From contig JAFRLQ010000073.1 in NCBI GenBank assembly GCA_017431145.1, positions 1-51,832 of the forward strand: a stretch of 51,832 nucleotides of DNA, in the 5' to 3' direction. Shown here piece after piece: positions 35,001-42,200 of this stretch. The DNA is from Clostridia bacterium. GTDB taxonomy: Bacteria; Bacillota; Clostridia; Christensenellales; Maliibacteriaceae. Each line of letters opens with the position of its first letter. Positions within the stretch are counted from its first letter, which is position 1. Below the pieces are notes generated by a model that did not search any database, was not told where the DNA came from, and was given only the letters and a program-made list of their open reading frames with translations. The translations under genes and the position numbers were made by a program.

Positions 35001-35640
35001 ACGTTATTATCTCGGTGCAGACGGCGCAATGCGGTCCGGCTGGCAGCAGATCGGCGGAAAATGGTATTACTTCAACAGCGGCGGAGACGCTGCGGTTGGC
35101 TGGATACAGGTCGGCGGAAAATGGTACTATATGGATGCAAACGGCGTGATGCAGACCGGATGGATCGAAATCGGCGGAAAGACCTATTGCCTGAACAGCG
35201 ACGGCGTGATGCAGACGGGCTGGATACAGAGAGACGGCAAGCAGTTTTACCTGCTGTCTTCTGGTGCGATGGCGGTCGGATGGACGCAGATTGAAGGCAA
35301 GTGGTATTACTTTGATACCACCGGCGCGATGCGGTCCGGCTGGCAGCAGATCGACGGCAAATGGTATTACCTGAAGAGCGGCGTCATGGTGACGAACTGG
35401 CAGCAGATCGGCGGCAAGTGGTATTACTTCAACGGCAGCGGTGTGATGCTGACCGGCTGGCAGAAAATCGGGTCGACCTGGTATTACCTGAACGAAGACG
35501 GATCCATGAAGACTGGGTGGTATCAGGAAGACGGGAAGTGGTACTGGTTCAATTCCTCAGGCGCAATGGTGACCGGTACACATACGATCAACGGAAAGCA
35601 GTATACATTCAATTCCAGCGGCGTGTGCCTCAATCCGTAA
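32041..35640 (+). CDS. Secreted repeat protein with choline-binding-type C-terminus
   Basis: The 1199-residue protein has a Sec signal peptide (basic RRIRRLS, then LVLVLLAGALPFAG, cleavage after ARA near residue 33). A region of unknown type follows, then a putative Ig domain (about 192-257) and three InlB/Flg_new-type repeats ending in GW/YW-like AGW, AKY and ANW (about 397-468, 669-737, 745-813). Two Ig-like stretches (477-668) lie among them. A CxxC-containing segment (about 841) leads into roughly 17 choline-binding-type repeats (858-1199). There is no LPxTG motif or lipobox. It is probably anchored non-covalently to the wall glycan, perhaps to the LicD-decorated polymer. No enzymatic domain is recognisable, so an adhesin or scaffold role is likely. 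GGAAGGGG precedes the ATG; an upstream start at 31948 is rejected because it hides the signal peptide. Confidence 0.9.
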   Translation: MNNRRIRRLSILLVLVLLAGALPFAGVTARAAGYRYEIRNVIAQSVDTGVSWLEPAYGKEIYAPKWGGFHITTAEYGELPWEVLDISSASWLKKDAGGHWETPESSVFTAGTYKFQCRVYVNSELYTIAKNMVLTVNGTAYTRGSSNIGYASAYMTFSSPEYVIEESGELTFADSASFDIPENYPREAIAPVDVSTAAHGGTKPYTFSKDSGPDWISVSSSGVITGIPQETGANQDLIVKVTDDDGDWRTIAIEVGGTLLNPDDREEITEVRLTWNGMSQLYYTNGTHNTDFSFTGSGNWRDAVIWYSANGHWIKKQGDTWVDAGNQFEPGTYKFQNTLFIDDDLITEYRMGENVKVTVDDTTWKTMGYQDVFTEDLKRSCISISSPEYTIDTSSLCTVTFDLNGVNASPAPYAQYVAKGGRISRPTDPVASDYNFLGWYTSPACNAIDLFDVLDPIYDSEFTLYAGWEQKAMSGQARINGTVKYFGDTLDLTLSGDAAQLDPSRLRYQWLYSYDNEDWRTITGETGASCETVSDGSSGRYYCCEITATGRTGSIRSNARYVYERPELVLEGTVTIKNSSIYGNDPTLYSGTECYADFVCTEIDPTMEIEYQWQRSPNGATGWENIQAANDKYYTPTDEDEDKFIRCMVYDPYRSGTPTSAAKHVNYRVTFYRLTYDYAGLTNNFTYTQFRRGNKPHENTAPYVAGYEFVDWYTNRNYNEKFDFSKPILKDTTIYAKYRPSTVYHTVSFDMNGYGEQIEDQIVLDGMTVQIPEDPTYVHGTFIGWWKDAQGTYSYDYDFRNPVTRDFTIYANWEIAPHTLGEWEIVSPATYTSTGLRIRRCTVCGEIVETEEIPKLAMEGFVQLDGAWYYYENGKAVTGWKKIDGIWYWFSSTGAAMSGWGKYGGKWYYTDDHGKMLSGWVQENGKWYYMNEDGTMRANSWLNENGVWYYFGSSGDALTGWQQIGGKWYYMDANGAMQTGWITYNGKRYYLGADGAMRSGWQQIGGKWYYFNSGGDAAVGWIQVGGKWYYMDANGVMQTGWIEIGGKTYCLNSDGVMQTGWIQRDGKQFYLLSSGAMAVGWTQIEGKWYYFDTTGAMRSGWQQIDGKWYYLKSGVMVTNWQQIGGKWYYFNGSGVMLTGWQKIGSTWYYLNEDGSMKTGWYQEDGKWYWFNSSGAMVTGTHTINGKQYTFNSSGVCLNP
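34612..35637 (+). repeat. About 17 tandem choline-binding-type repeats
   Basis: In-frame units of about 60 nt encode the GWxxxxGKWYYxxxxGxMxT pattern. The DNA of neighbouring units (for example 34921-34980 against 35101-35160) is also similar, so the array can change length by recombination. Aromatic residues build the ligand pockets in this solenoid family. Confidence 0.93.
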
Positions 35641-35700
35641 TGCTGTTTTGAGGCGAAACATACTCAGAAAGACAACGTTATGACACAGAACGACTGTATC

Positions 35701-35730
35701 GGTCTGCCTTTTCTTACGGAAAGGCAGACC
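35701..35730 (+). terminator. Intrinsic terminator after the repeat protein
   Basis: A 13-bp stem with one wobble (ggtctgccttttc/ggaaaggcagacc) and a 4-nt loop ttac lies 60 nt after the stop codon. The downstream T-run is weak (tgttgcttt). Confidence 0.65.
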
Positions 35731-35849
35731 TGTTGCTTTACAGGGCAGATAAAACACGCGCAATGATGATTAAAATCCGCTGTTTGTGTACAATACAGGT
35801 AAGAGGCCACGGGATTGTACAAAACCGGAATATGGAGGAAGAAGTAAAG

Positions 35850-36521
35850 GTGACGGAATTGGAAGCGGTCAGAGCAAGACGCTCGATCAGGAAATACAGT
35901 GATGAGAAGATGCCGGAGGATAAGGTCCTTCTTTTGGAAGGAAAACTCCGTGAGTTGAATGGAGCGTCGGGACTGCATATGCAGTTGGTGCTGGATCATC
36001 CCGAGACGTTTCGGCATTTTCTGGCGCATTACGGCGGATTCCGTCAGGCAAGGGATTACATCGCGCTGGTAGGAAAAACGGAAGACGGTCTGGAGGAGAA
36101 ATGCGGATACTACGGAGAACAGTTCGTTCTGTTTGCACAGACGCTGGGGCTCGGGACCTGCTGGATCGGTGGCACGTTCAGCAAAAGAAAAACGGTGTTT
36201 TCCGTTGAGGAGGGAGAGAAACTGTGCCTGATCCTTTCTGTCGGGATCCCGGACGAAGAAGGACACGTTCACCGGTCCAGGACGTTTGAGGAAGTGACAA
36301 AGACAAAGGATGAGATCCCGGAGTGGTTCCGGAACGGCGTAGAAGCTGCGCTTCTTGCTCCGACAGCGATCAACCAGCAGAAATTCACATTCGTTTTGGA
36401 GAAGCCGGATAAGGTCAGGATCGTAATGGGGAAAGGACCCTTTATCCGGGTGGATGAGGGGATCCTGCGCTGCCATTTTGAGATCGGCGCGGGAAAAGAG
36501 AATTTTGTCTGGATTGGCTGA
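35850..36521 (+). CDS. Nitroreductase-family FMN protein
   Basis: A flavin-dependent oxidoreductase of the nitroreductase superfamily, about 223 residues from the GTG at 35850. The N-terminal AVRARRSIRKYSDEKMPED is the conserved FMN-phosphate-binding region. LGTCWIGGTFSKR and AALLAPTAINQQKFTF belong to the putative TM nitroreductase-like subgroup. Physiological substrates are unknown for this subgroup. GGAGGAAG lies 8 nt before GTG 35850, whereas ATG at 35832 has only a weak site; 35832 remains an alternative adding six residues. It lies 12 nt upstream of the methionine-sulfoxide reductase, so both may serve redox defence. Confidence 0.8.
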   Translation: MTELEAVRARRSIRKYSDEKMPEDKVLLLEGKLRELNGASGLHMQLVLDHPETFRHFLAHYGGFRQARDYIALVGKTEDGLEEKCGYYGEQFVLFAQTLGLGTCWIGGTFSKRKTVFSVEEGEKLCLILSVGIPDEEGHVHRSRTFEEVTKTKDEIPEWFRNGVEAALLAPTAINQQKFTFVLEKPDKVRIVMGKGPFIRVDEGILRCHFEIGAGKENFVWIG

Positions 36522-36533
36522 AGGAGGAACTGC

Positions 36534-37022
36534 ATGGATCGTGATTTTTTGAAAAAAGCGCAGGCGCTGATCGAGGGAGTGCCGTATTTTGTGGCAAATC
36601 TGTCGAATCTTTCGGCACTTATCCGGGAGGAACTGGACAGGATCAACTGGGCGGGATTCTATCTCATGCGGGACGGAGCGCTGGTTCTGGGGCCTTTTCA
36701 GGGCAGACCCGCATGTATCCGTATCGAAACGGGAAAAGGAGTTTGCGGGACGGCGGTGAAAGAAGATGCCGTCCAGTGTGTGGATGACGTGCACCTTTTC
36801 CCCGGACACATCGCGTGCGACGAGGCGTCCAGATCGGAACTGGTGATACCGATCCATGCTGGCGGCAGGATCGCCGGCGTATTGGATATCGACAGCCCTG
36901 AATATGGACGGTTCGACGAAAAAACCAGACAGGATCTGGAGGCGATTGTCCTGATGATGGAAAATGAAATGGAGACGCAGTTTCGGAGATTCGTAGACGG
37001 AAAAGACGGTTTTGCGATATAA
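36534..37022 (+). CDS. msrC: Free methionine-(R)-sulfoxide reductase (GAF fold)
   Basis: The 162-residue GAF-domain enzyme reduces free methionine-R-sulfoxide. The diagnostic segments are NWAGFYLMRDGALVLGPFQG, RPACIRIETGKGVCGTA and HLFPGHIACDEASRSELVIP. They carry the three conserved cysteines of the family, which relay electrons through disulfides, and GVLDIDSPEYGRFD completes the match. AAGGAGGA lies 7 nt before the ATG. The protein is cytoplasmic, of normal length, and probably co-transcribed with the nitroreductase. Confidence 0.93.
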   Translation: MDRDFLKKAQALIEGVPYFVANLSNLSALIREELDRINWAGFYLMRDGALVLGPFQGRPACIRIETGKGVCGTAVKEDAVQCVDDVHLFPGHIACDEASRSELVIPIHAGGRIAGVLDIDSPEYGRFDEKTRQDLEAIVLMMENEMETQFRRFVDGKDGFAI

Positions 37023-37060
37023 TTCCTGTAATGATAACAGACAAAGAGAGGAGAATTGTT

Positions 37061-37921
37061 ATGTTTTGTCCGAATTGCGGGACGTTTGTTCCCGATGGTT
37101 CATTGTTTTGTCCGACATGCGGCACATCGTTTCAGACACAGCCTCAACCGGAGACTGTGCAGCCTCAGCCTGAAACAATGAAGGAATCGGCACCTGCGGT
37201 CGACCGCGGAAAGTTCGGTCTGCTGGCGATCATTCTGGCGGGGGTATCTGTGTTCTTTCTGATGTTCGGTCTGTCTCGGTTTGCATGGACATGGTTCATG
37301 TTCCTTGCGGCAGGCGCGCTTCTTGCGTTTACGATCATCAAGAAGTATTACCGTTATGATCACATGATGATGGCGATCCCCATGACAGCATACGCGCTTG
37401 CGTGGATGATCCGGAACATTTGGGTGATCGCGATTGGAGCACGGGGCGCGGTCAAATTCACAGGCGTGATGGCACAGCTGTTTATGCTCGGTGCGGCTGT
37501 CCTTCTGTGGCTGGTCGGAACGGGTCTTCTGAAAAACAAAAAACTGTTCTCACTGATCATATTCGGATGCTGCATGATCCTGACGCTTCACTTTACGGAT
37601 ATGAATGCGGCAGCTCTTGCGAGAAACGGATGGCGTTCCTTCAAAATCCTCTTTACGAACGGGTACGGAAACGCGCTTTTCCATCTCGTCTATGTGCTGA
37701 TGTTTCTGACGGACGAGGAATGGTTCAAAGAAGAGATCGGCTGGATCAGATCCTGGTTTAAAAAGAAACGGGCGGCCACGCCGGCGGCAGCTCCCCAGGC
37801 GGCACCTGCGCCTGTGGATCAGGCGACTCCCGCGCGTGTGTTCTGCCCCGTATGCGGAAAGGAGCAGGAGCCCGGATCCGTTTTCTGCTCGGGATGCGGA
37901 ACAAGACTTCCCAAAATGTAA
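37061..37921 (+). CDS. Membrane protein with zinc ribbons at both ends
   Basis: The 286-residue protein has two CxxC...CxxC zinc ribbons, one at the N-terminus (FCPNCGTFVP...FCPTCGT, residues 2-24) and one at the C-terminus (FCPVCGKEQ...FCSGCGT). Between them lie about six hydrophobic segments, starting with LLAIILAGVSVFFLMFGL near residue 55. Such proteins are common and uncharacterised in Clostridia. Both ribbons are probably cytoplasmic. The ATG at 37061 is preceded by GAGGAGA. There is no obvious functional link to neighbours; it is followed by a strong terminator. Confidence 0.8.
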   Translation: MFCPNCGTFVPDGSLFCPTCGTSFQTQPQPETVQPQPETMKESAPAVDRGKFGLLAIILAGVSVFFLMFGLSRFAWTWFMFLAAGALLAFTIIKKYYRYDHMMMAIPMTAYALAWMIRNIWVIAIGARGAVKFTGVMAQLFMLGAAVLLWLVGTGLLKNKKLFSLIIFGCCMILTLHFTDMNAAALARNGWRSFKILFTNGYGNALFHLVYVLMFLTDEEWFKEEIGWIRSWFKKKRAATPAAAPQAAPAPVDQATPARVFCPVCGKEQEPGSVFCSGCGTRLPKM

Positions 37922-37974
37922 CAGAAAACCTGAATAAGGATAGATAAGGCTGAATAGACTGTTTCTGAAAACAA

Positions 37975-38014
37975 AAGCAGAAGAGGACCGGAGCACACAG
38001 GTCCTCTTCTGCTT
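37975..38014. terminator. Bidirectional intrinsic terminator
   Basis: A perfect 15-bp stem (aagcagaagaggacc with its complement) and a 10-nt loop lie between the convergent zinc-ribbon and MgtC genes. The left arm starts in an A-run, which gives the minus strand a T-run. Confidence 0.85.
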
Positions 38015-38031
38015 CTACTCTGTTCAGCCGT

Positions 38032-38763
38032 TCAGCTTCTCATTTCTTCGATGAAATAGACATAATCCAGCGTTTTCAAAGCTTCGATGATCTCCTTGTG
38101 GGTCTTGTATTTTTTAAGCTCCGCTCCGTGGATGCTGAGCGCAACGGAATACACGCTGAGACCGGAATTGGCATAGGCGGGATTCAGTTCGATGTCATCG
38201 ATGAACAGACCCAGCTGCCGGATGGTCGCGACGAATTCCTGAAGATACTGACTGCTTTTGAGTTCCAGATGGACCTCGAAGTGATTGGATCTGTTTTTGA
38301 GGAAGGTCTCAAAGTACGGCATCGCGGACAGACAGATCATGAGCAGCGCGAAAGCGACAAGCGTCACGGTAAAGAACGCGGCACCGGACGTGAGACCGAG
38401 GACACTGCAGGTCCAAAGCGCAGCGGAAGTGGTCAGACCTTTGATTTGACTTCTGGAACTGTACAGGACGCAGTTCGTACAGATGATCGCCACCGCGATG
38501 ATCGTTGTTGCGGAAAGGATATAGAAGTGATTCTGCACGATCTGAGAGATGTAACAGTCGATCATCATGTTGATCGAAGAGGAGATCGTGATCAGCATGA
38601 AGGTTCGCAGACCTGCCGCGTGACGTTTGCTGGAACGCTCGCATCCGACAATAAAGGCAAGAAATGCGGCAAGAAGGATCCTGAGTGTGATGGAGCCAAA
38701 TGTGATTTCAGAAGCCCAAGGACCCAGCGCCTGGGCGATTGGATCGACATAGTGTTCCAACAT
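38032..38763 (-). CDS. MgtC/SapB-family membrane protein
   Basis: The 243-residue protein has about four to five membrane helices in the N-terminal 145 residues with the MgtC hallmarks FIVGCERSSKRHAAGLRTFM and IKGLTTSAALWTCSVLGL. An ACT-like soluble tail of about 90 residues follows (EVHLELKSSQYLQEFVATIR). MgtC proteins are linked to growth at low magnesium, and in some pathogens they inhibit the F-ATPase; the role here is unknown. It sits 6 nt after the antiporter gene on the same strand, so the two probably form an ion-homeostasis operon. Confidence 0.88.
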   Translation of the reverse strand: MLEHYVDPIAQALGPWASEITFGSITLRILLAAFLAFIVGCERSSKRHAAGLRTFMLITISSSINMMIDCYISQIVQNHFYILSATTIIAVAIICTNCVLYSSRSQIKGLTTSAALWTCSVLGLTSGAAFFTVTLVAFALLMICLSAMPYFETFLKNRSNHFEVHLELKSSQYLQEFVATIRQLGLFIDDIELNPAYANSGLSVYSVALSIHGAELKKYKTHKEIIEALKTLDYVYFIEEMRS

Positions 38764-38769
38764 AGTGCT

Positions 38770-40212
38770 TTACCTCCCCATACGTCTGTTTTTTCGTATA
38801 AACATGGACTGATAGTATTCTTCGGCGGCCTGTGTGAAGGCCTGCTCATTTTCATCTATTTCACGCTGCGGCAGCTGTGCCTGGATCGCCTGAATGCGGC
38901 GTACGAGACGGTCGACATCCGACATCTTTTCGCCGGTCGGCGCAATGACCTTGTCCGGAACAAGATCCTCCAGTTTGTTTGAATAGGACCTTGACAGATA
39001 CAGGGACAGTTTTCCGCATGCGGGACCGATCAGTTCATACAGTACGCTGGACGCCAGTATGATCGTTTGCAGCGCGTTGCCGCTTTCGCCGCCCAGCGTT
39101 CTTGCTCCGAGTGCCGCAAGACCGATCGCGACACCGGCTTGCGGGATCAGCGCGAGCCCCAGATAATTGCGTACTCTGGCGGAGGATCCGGTGAGAAAAC
39201 ACCCCAGGAAGGCTCCCAGGTATTTACCGAAGATCCTGACAAAGAAATAGATCACGCCGATCGTGACAAGGGGGAACGCGCCAAACGTGCCGGACGGTTT
39301 AAAGAGTGCGCCCAGATCGAAGCAGACACCGGAACGCACGAAGAACAGAAGCAGGACAGGCGGACTGAAGTAGTTCAGTTGTTTGAAGAGCCTGTCATCC
39401 TTGGACATGTTGATATACACCGTTCCCATGGACATGCAGCCCAAAAGGGGAGAGATCCCCAGCGCCGCGCAGACGCCACAGAAGGAGAAGATCAGGGCAA
39501 GCGAGATGATGAGACGGTTGTCTGTCGTCGTGTGCTTGGACAGAATGAAATTCATGAGGGCTCCGAAAATCCCGCCCAGAACGAACACGGCAACGTTTTT
39601 CGCAAGCGGGATCAGGACCGCCATGAAGTTGAAAGCGGAACCGGACATGGAAGACAGCGCAATGGAGATCGCGACGCTGTAGGCCACAAGACCCACGATA
39701 TCGTCCAGCGCCACGACCTGAAGGAGCGTATCCACGAATTCGCCCTTTGCGCCGGTCTGCCGGATCGTCATCATCGTGGACGCAGGCGCCGTCGCAGAGG
39801 CAAGGGCGGCAAGCACGATGGAGAAAGGCAGGGACAGATGAAGAATGTAGAACGTGACGATGAAGATGAACACGGAGGCGAGAAGCGATTCCGCGAGGGT
39901 GATGAACACGACCTTCATGCCGTTCTTCTTCAGCACGTCCAGTTTGAAAAACTCGCCCGTGGAAAACGCAATGAATGCCAGCGCGATATCCGGGAGAAAG
40001 CCTGTGCCGGTGATCACCCGTTCCGGGATCAGATTGAGACAGAAGGGGCCGATCAGGATCCCGGTGACGATATATGCCGTGACATTCGGAAGCCGAAGGA
40101 GATTGGTCAGACGGGTCATGGCAAAGCCCAGAAGCAGCATGAGGGAGACCGCGATGATGATGGTGGCGACGGGAGCGGTCTGGTTCAGCTGTGCGTACAG
40201 AGGATTCAGCAT
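38770..40212 (-). CDS. CPA2-type cation/proton antiporter
   Basis: The 480-residue protein has about 12 membrane helices. The family marks are LPNVTAYIVTGILIGPFCLN, ASATAPASTMMTIRQTGAKG and the ion-translocating aspartate pair in VVALDDIVGLVAYSV. The C-terminal 60 residues are a hydrophilic cytoplasmic tail with no TrkA-N domain, unlike KefB/KefC. I chose the ATG at 40212, 6 nt after GGGGGTG, over the frame from 40242. It exchanges Na+ or K+ for protons. The leader contains a perfect hairpin at 40291-40314. Confidence 0.9.
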   Translation of the reverse strand: MLNPLYAQLNQTAPVATIIIAVSLMLLLGFAMTRLTNLLRLPNVTAYIVTGILIGPFCLNLIPERVITGTGFLPDIALAFIAFSTGEFFKLDVLKKNGMKVVFITLAESLLASVFIFIVTFYILHLSLPFSIVLAALASATAPASTMMTIRQTGAKGEFVDTLLQVVALDDIVGLVAYSVAISIALSSMSGSAFNFMAVLIPLAKNVAVFVLGGIFGALMNFILSKHTTTDNRLIISLALIFSFCGVCAALGISPLLGCMSMGTVYINMSKDDRLFKQLNYFSPPVLLLFFVRSGVCFDLGALFKPSGTFGAFPLVTIGVIYFFVRIFGKYLGAFLGCFLTGSSARVRNYLGLALIPQAGVAIGLAALGARTLGGESGNALQTIILASSVLYELIGPACGKLSLYLSRSYSNKLEDLVPDKVIAPTGEKMSDVDRLVRRIQAIQAQLPQREIDENEQAFTQAAEEYYQSMFIRKNRRMGR

Positions 40213-40290
40213 ATCGTTCACCCCCTTTTTTGAGATACCCAAAAATCCGACAGAAAAAACTCTGATTGAATGGGGAAAGTCCGAATACGC

Positions 40291-40314
40291 ACATCCGGAG
40301 TCGTTTCCGGATGT
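40291..40314 (-). promoter_or_regulatory. Hairpin in the antiporter leader
   Basis: An 8-bp perfect inverted repeat (acatccgg/ccggatgt) lies about 80 nt upstream of the antiporter start. It may be an operator or an RNA hairpin. No known ion riboswitch consensus was recognised in the short leader. Confidence 0.35.
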
Positions 40315-40393
40315 CTTTTGTTGATTCTATGGTAGTCCCGTTTTTGGGAAAAAACAAGACCAATTGTAAAATCTGTGTAAAGCGAACGGAAAG

Positions 40394-40416
40394 AAAAAAG
40401 ACGGGACGCAGCCCGC
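40394..40416 (-). terminator. Terminator after trmL
   Basis: On the minus strand, gcggg and cccgt arms with a 6-nt loop are followed by CTTTTTTC, just after the trmL stop. The stem is short but the T-run is good. Confidence 0.6.
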
Positions 40417-40433
40417 TTTTGGAATGTAAAGGT

Positions 40434-40934
40434 CTAATCTGTGAGATAGGTGCTCTTTTGCTGAAGATCCCGGAAGCCCGTCTGCCGCAGGATCTCATAA
40501 ACTACGATTGCGACGGAGTTGGAGAGGTTCAGTGAACGCAGCGTCTCGCGCATGGGGATCCGGATCGTCTGATCCAGATACTGCATGAGGAGTTCTTCGG
40601 GAAGCCCCTTCGTCTCCTTGCCGAACAGGACGAACACTTCCCCGTAAGACGTGTAATCAGGGTCGGCATAGCAGGCAGGCGCTTTCGTGGAGGCGAAGAA
40701 CATGGCGTGCTCTTTCGGCGGATAAGCGTCAAGGAAGGACTGCAGAGAATCGTGCTCGACGACCTCGACCTTATCCCAGTAGTCCAGACCGGCGCGCTTG
40801 AGATACCGGTCCGCGATGCTGAATCCGAGAGGATGGACCAGATGCAGGACAGCCCCGGTCGCAGCGCATGTGCGCGCGATATTGCCGGTGTTCTGCGGGA
40901 TCTCCGGCTCCACCAGTACGATATGAAGCTTCAT
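40434..40934 (-). CDS. trmL: tRNA (cytidine/uridine-34-2'-O)-methyltransferase TrmL
   Basis: The 166-residue SPOUT-family (knotted) methyltransferase methylates the ribose of the wobble base 34 in tRNA-Leu isoacceptors. The landmarks are LHIVLVEPEIPQNTGNIART at the N-terminus, HPLGFSI, LFGKETKGLPEELL and the C-terminal knot RSLNLSNSVAIVVYEILRQ. The ATG at 40934 follows GAGGG; a GTG at 40940 is possible. The length is normal. It lies 18 nt downstream of the transporter gene on the same strand and is probably co-transcribed, with no functional link apparent. Confidence 0.95.
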   Translation of the reverse strand: MKLHIVLVEPEIPQNTGNIARTCAATGAVLHLVHPLGFSIADRYLKRAGLDYWDKVEVVEHDSLQSFLDAYPPKEHAMFFASTKAPACYADPDYTSYGEVFVLFGKETKGLPEELLMQYLDQTIRIPMRETLRSLNLSNSVAIVVYEILRQTGFRDLQQKSTYLTD

Positions 40935-40952
40935 GATCACGCTGCCCTCATA

Positions 40953-42038
40953 TCAGACGTCGAGTTTCAAGTCGCCGCTTTTGATCCATCCGATCTTCCG
41001 GAAAAGGAAGGTGAAGAGGAGCGTCAGCGCGGCAGGTGCGATGAAGTGCATGATGAGGATCTCGATGAGCGTAACGGCGGGGGAAACACCGGCAGCGGAC
41101 ATGGACTGCCAGGTCACGATCTGTCCCACCAGGCCGGAGGTGCCCATACCGGCGCCGGAAGGTCCGCAGACCATGCCAAGCACCTTGGTCGAAATGGGAC
41201 CCAGTATGGCGCTCGTCAGGATCGGCGGCAGCCACACCACGGGTTTTCGCACGATGTTCGGCATCTGCAGCATTGACGTGCCGATCCCCTGAGAGATGAA
41301 GCCGCTGAACTTGTTGTCGCGCCAGCTCTCCACGGCAAAGCCGATCATCTGCGCACAGCAGCCGACGACGGCTGCGCCGCCCGCGATCCCGTCAAGTCCC
41401 AGGATGATGCAAAGGGCTGCCGATGAAATGGGCAGCGTGAGACACATGCCGATGATCACCGCGACGATGATGCCCATAAGGATGGGCTGACGCTGTGTTC
41501 CCCAGTTGATGAGATCACCGAGAGCCGTCATAAGATGCGAGATCGGGGGACCCAAAAGAAGACCTGCCGCGGCGCCGGGGATCGTGCCGCAGACGGGAAC
41601 AAGGAGGATGTCCAGTTTCGTTTTCCCGGAGATGAGCCGCGCGCACTCGATGGCGACGACGGAGGCGATGAACGCGCCGAGGGGTTCGCCGGGTCCCGCG
41701 AGCGTCACGGTACCGGGTATCCAGGCGCTTCCCGCCAGGAGTTTGGACGCGAACGCGCCGATTATTCCCGCGACGGCGGAGGACAGCGTGACGAGAGGCG
41801 CCTCTTTGAATTTCAGCGCAACGCCGACGCCGATGCCCGCTCCGGTCAGGGCTTTTGCGACACCGGAGATCATGACGAGATACTGCCCGGCTTTTCCGGG
41901 GATGAGTCCGCCGATCTGTTCCAGGATCGTGCCGACGATCAGGGTCGCGAAAAGACCCAGCGCCATGCCGGACAGTCCGTCGATGAAGATCCGGTGCAGA
42001 TAGCGCACGACGGGATTCTGTTTTTGCTTCTTGCTCAT
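40953..42038 (-). CDS. PTS EIIC-like membrane transporter (PF13303 type)
   Basis: The 361-residue protein is very hydrophobic and glycine-rich, with about ten membrane segments. It matches the stand-alone PTS_EIIC_2 family found in Firmicutes (IFIDGLSGMALGLFATLIVG, QRQPILMGIIVAVIIGMCLT, LGLDGIAGGAAVVGCCAQMI, MVCGPSGAGMGTSGLVGQIV). No EIIA or EIIB domain is attached or nearby. The substrate is unknown, and it may work without the phosphorelay. AGGAG precedes the ATG by 5 nt. TrmL follows on the same strand. Confidence 0.85.
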   Translation of the reverse strand: MSKKQKQNPVVRYLHRIFIDGLSGMALGLFATLIVGTILEQIGGLIPGKAGQYLVMISGVAKALTGAGIGVGVALKFKEAPLVTLSSAVAGIIGAFASKLLAGSAWIPGTVTLAGPGEPLGAFIASVVAIECARLISGKTKLDILLVPVCGTIPGAAAGLLLGPPISHLMTALGDLINWGTQRQPILMGIIVAVIIGMCLTLPISSAALCIILGLDGIAGGAAVVGCCAQMIGFAVESWRDNKFSGFISQGIGTSMLQMPNIVRKPVVWLPPILTSAILGPISTKVLGMVCGPSGAGMGTSGLVGQIVTWQSMSAAGVSPAVTLIEILIMHFIAPAALTLLFTFLFRKIGWIKSGDLKLDV

Positions 42039-42155
42039 TTGGGCTCCTCTTTAAATACGAAGAAAACTAGCCTTTCGGTCTCTCTCATTATATCTTTTGT
42101 GCTTCCTGTTGCAAGAAGGAAGACACGATCCGGAAGGAAACATTCCTTCAAACAG

Positions 42156-42186
42156 AAAAACACCCCTTCCGCAATGGAAGAGGCGT
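42156..42186 (-). terminator. Terminator of the C11 protease gene
   Basis: On the minus strand an 11-bp stem with two wobbles (acgcctcttcc/ggaaggggtgt), 5-nt loop, is followed by TTTTT. It lies 15 nt after the stop codon. Confidence 0.8.
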
Positions 42187-42200
42187 TTTGCATGTCAGGT

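Noticed and set aside
34612-35637. Possible CRISPR array or minisatellite
   Set aside because: The repeats are in-frame, imperfect and encode the choline-binding-type pattern, with no spacers of constant length.
32041-35640. Sortase-anchored surface protein
   Set aside because: No LPxTG motif or C-terminal hydrophobic tail. The protein ends with a binding repeat.
35789-35821. Candidate operator or promoter before the nitroreductase (TACAAT and ttgtaca repeats)
   Set aside because: No -35 at the right distance, and the repeats are too short to be more than chance.
39067-40233. 388-codon plus-strand frame
   Set aside because: Shadow of the antiporter gene, and its His/Arg/Asp/Gly-rich composition is unlike a folded protein.
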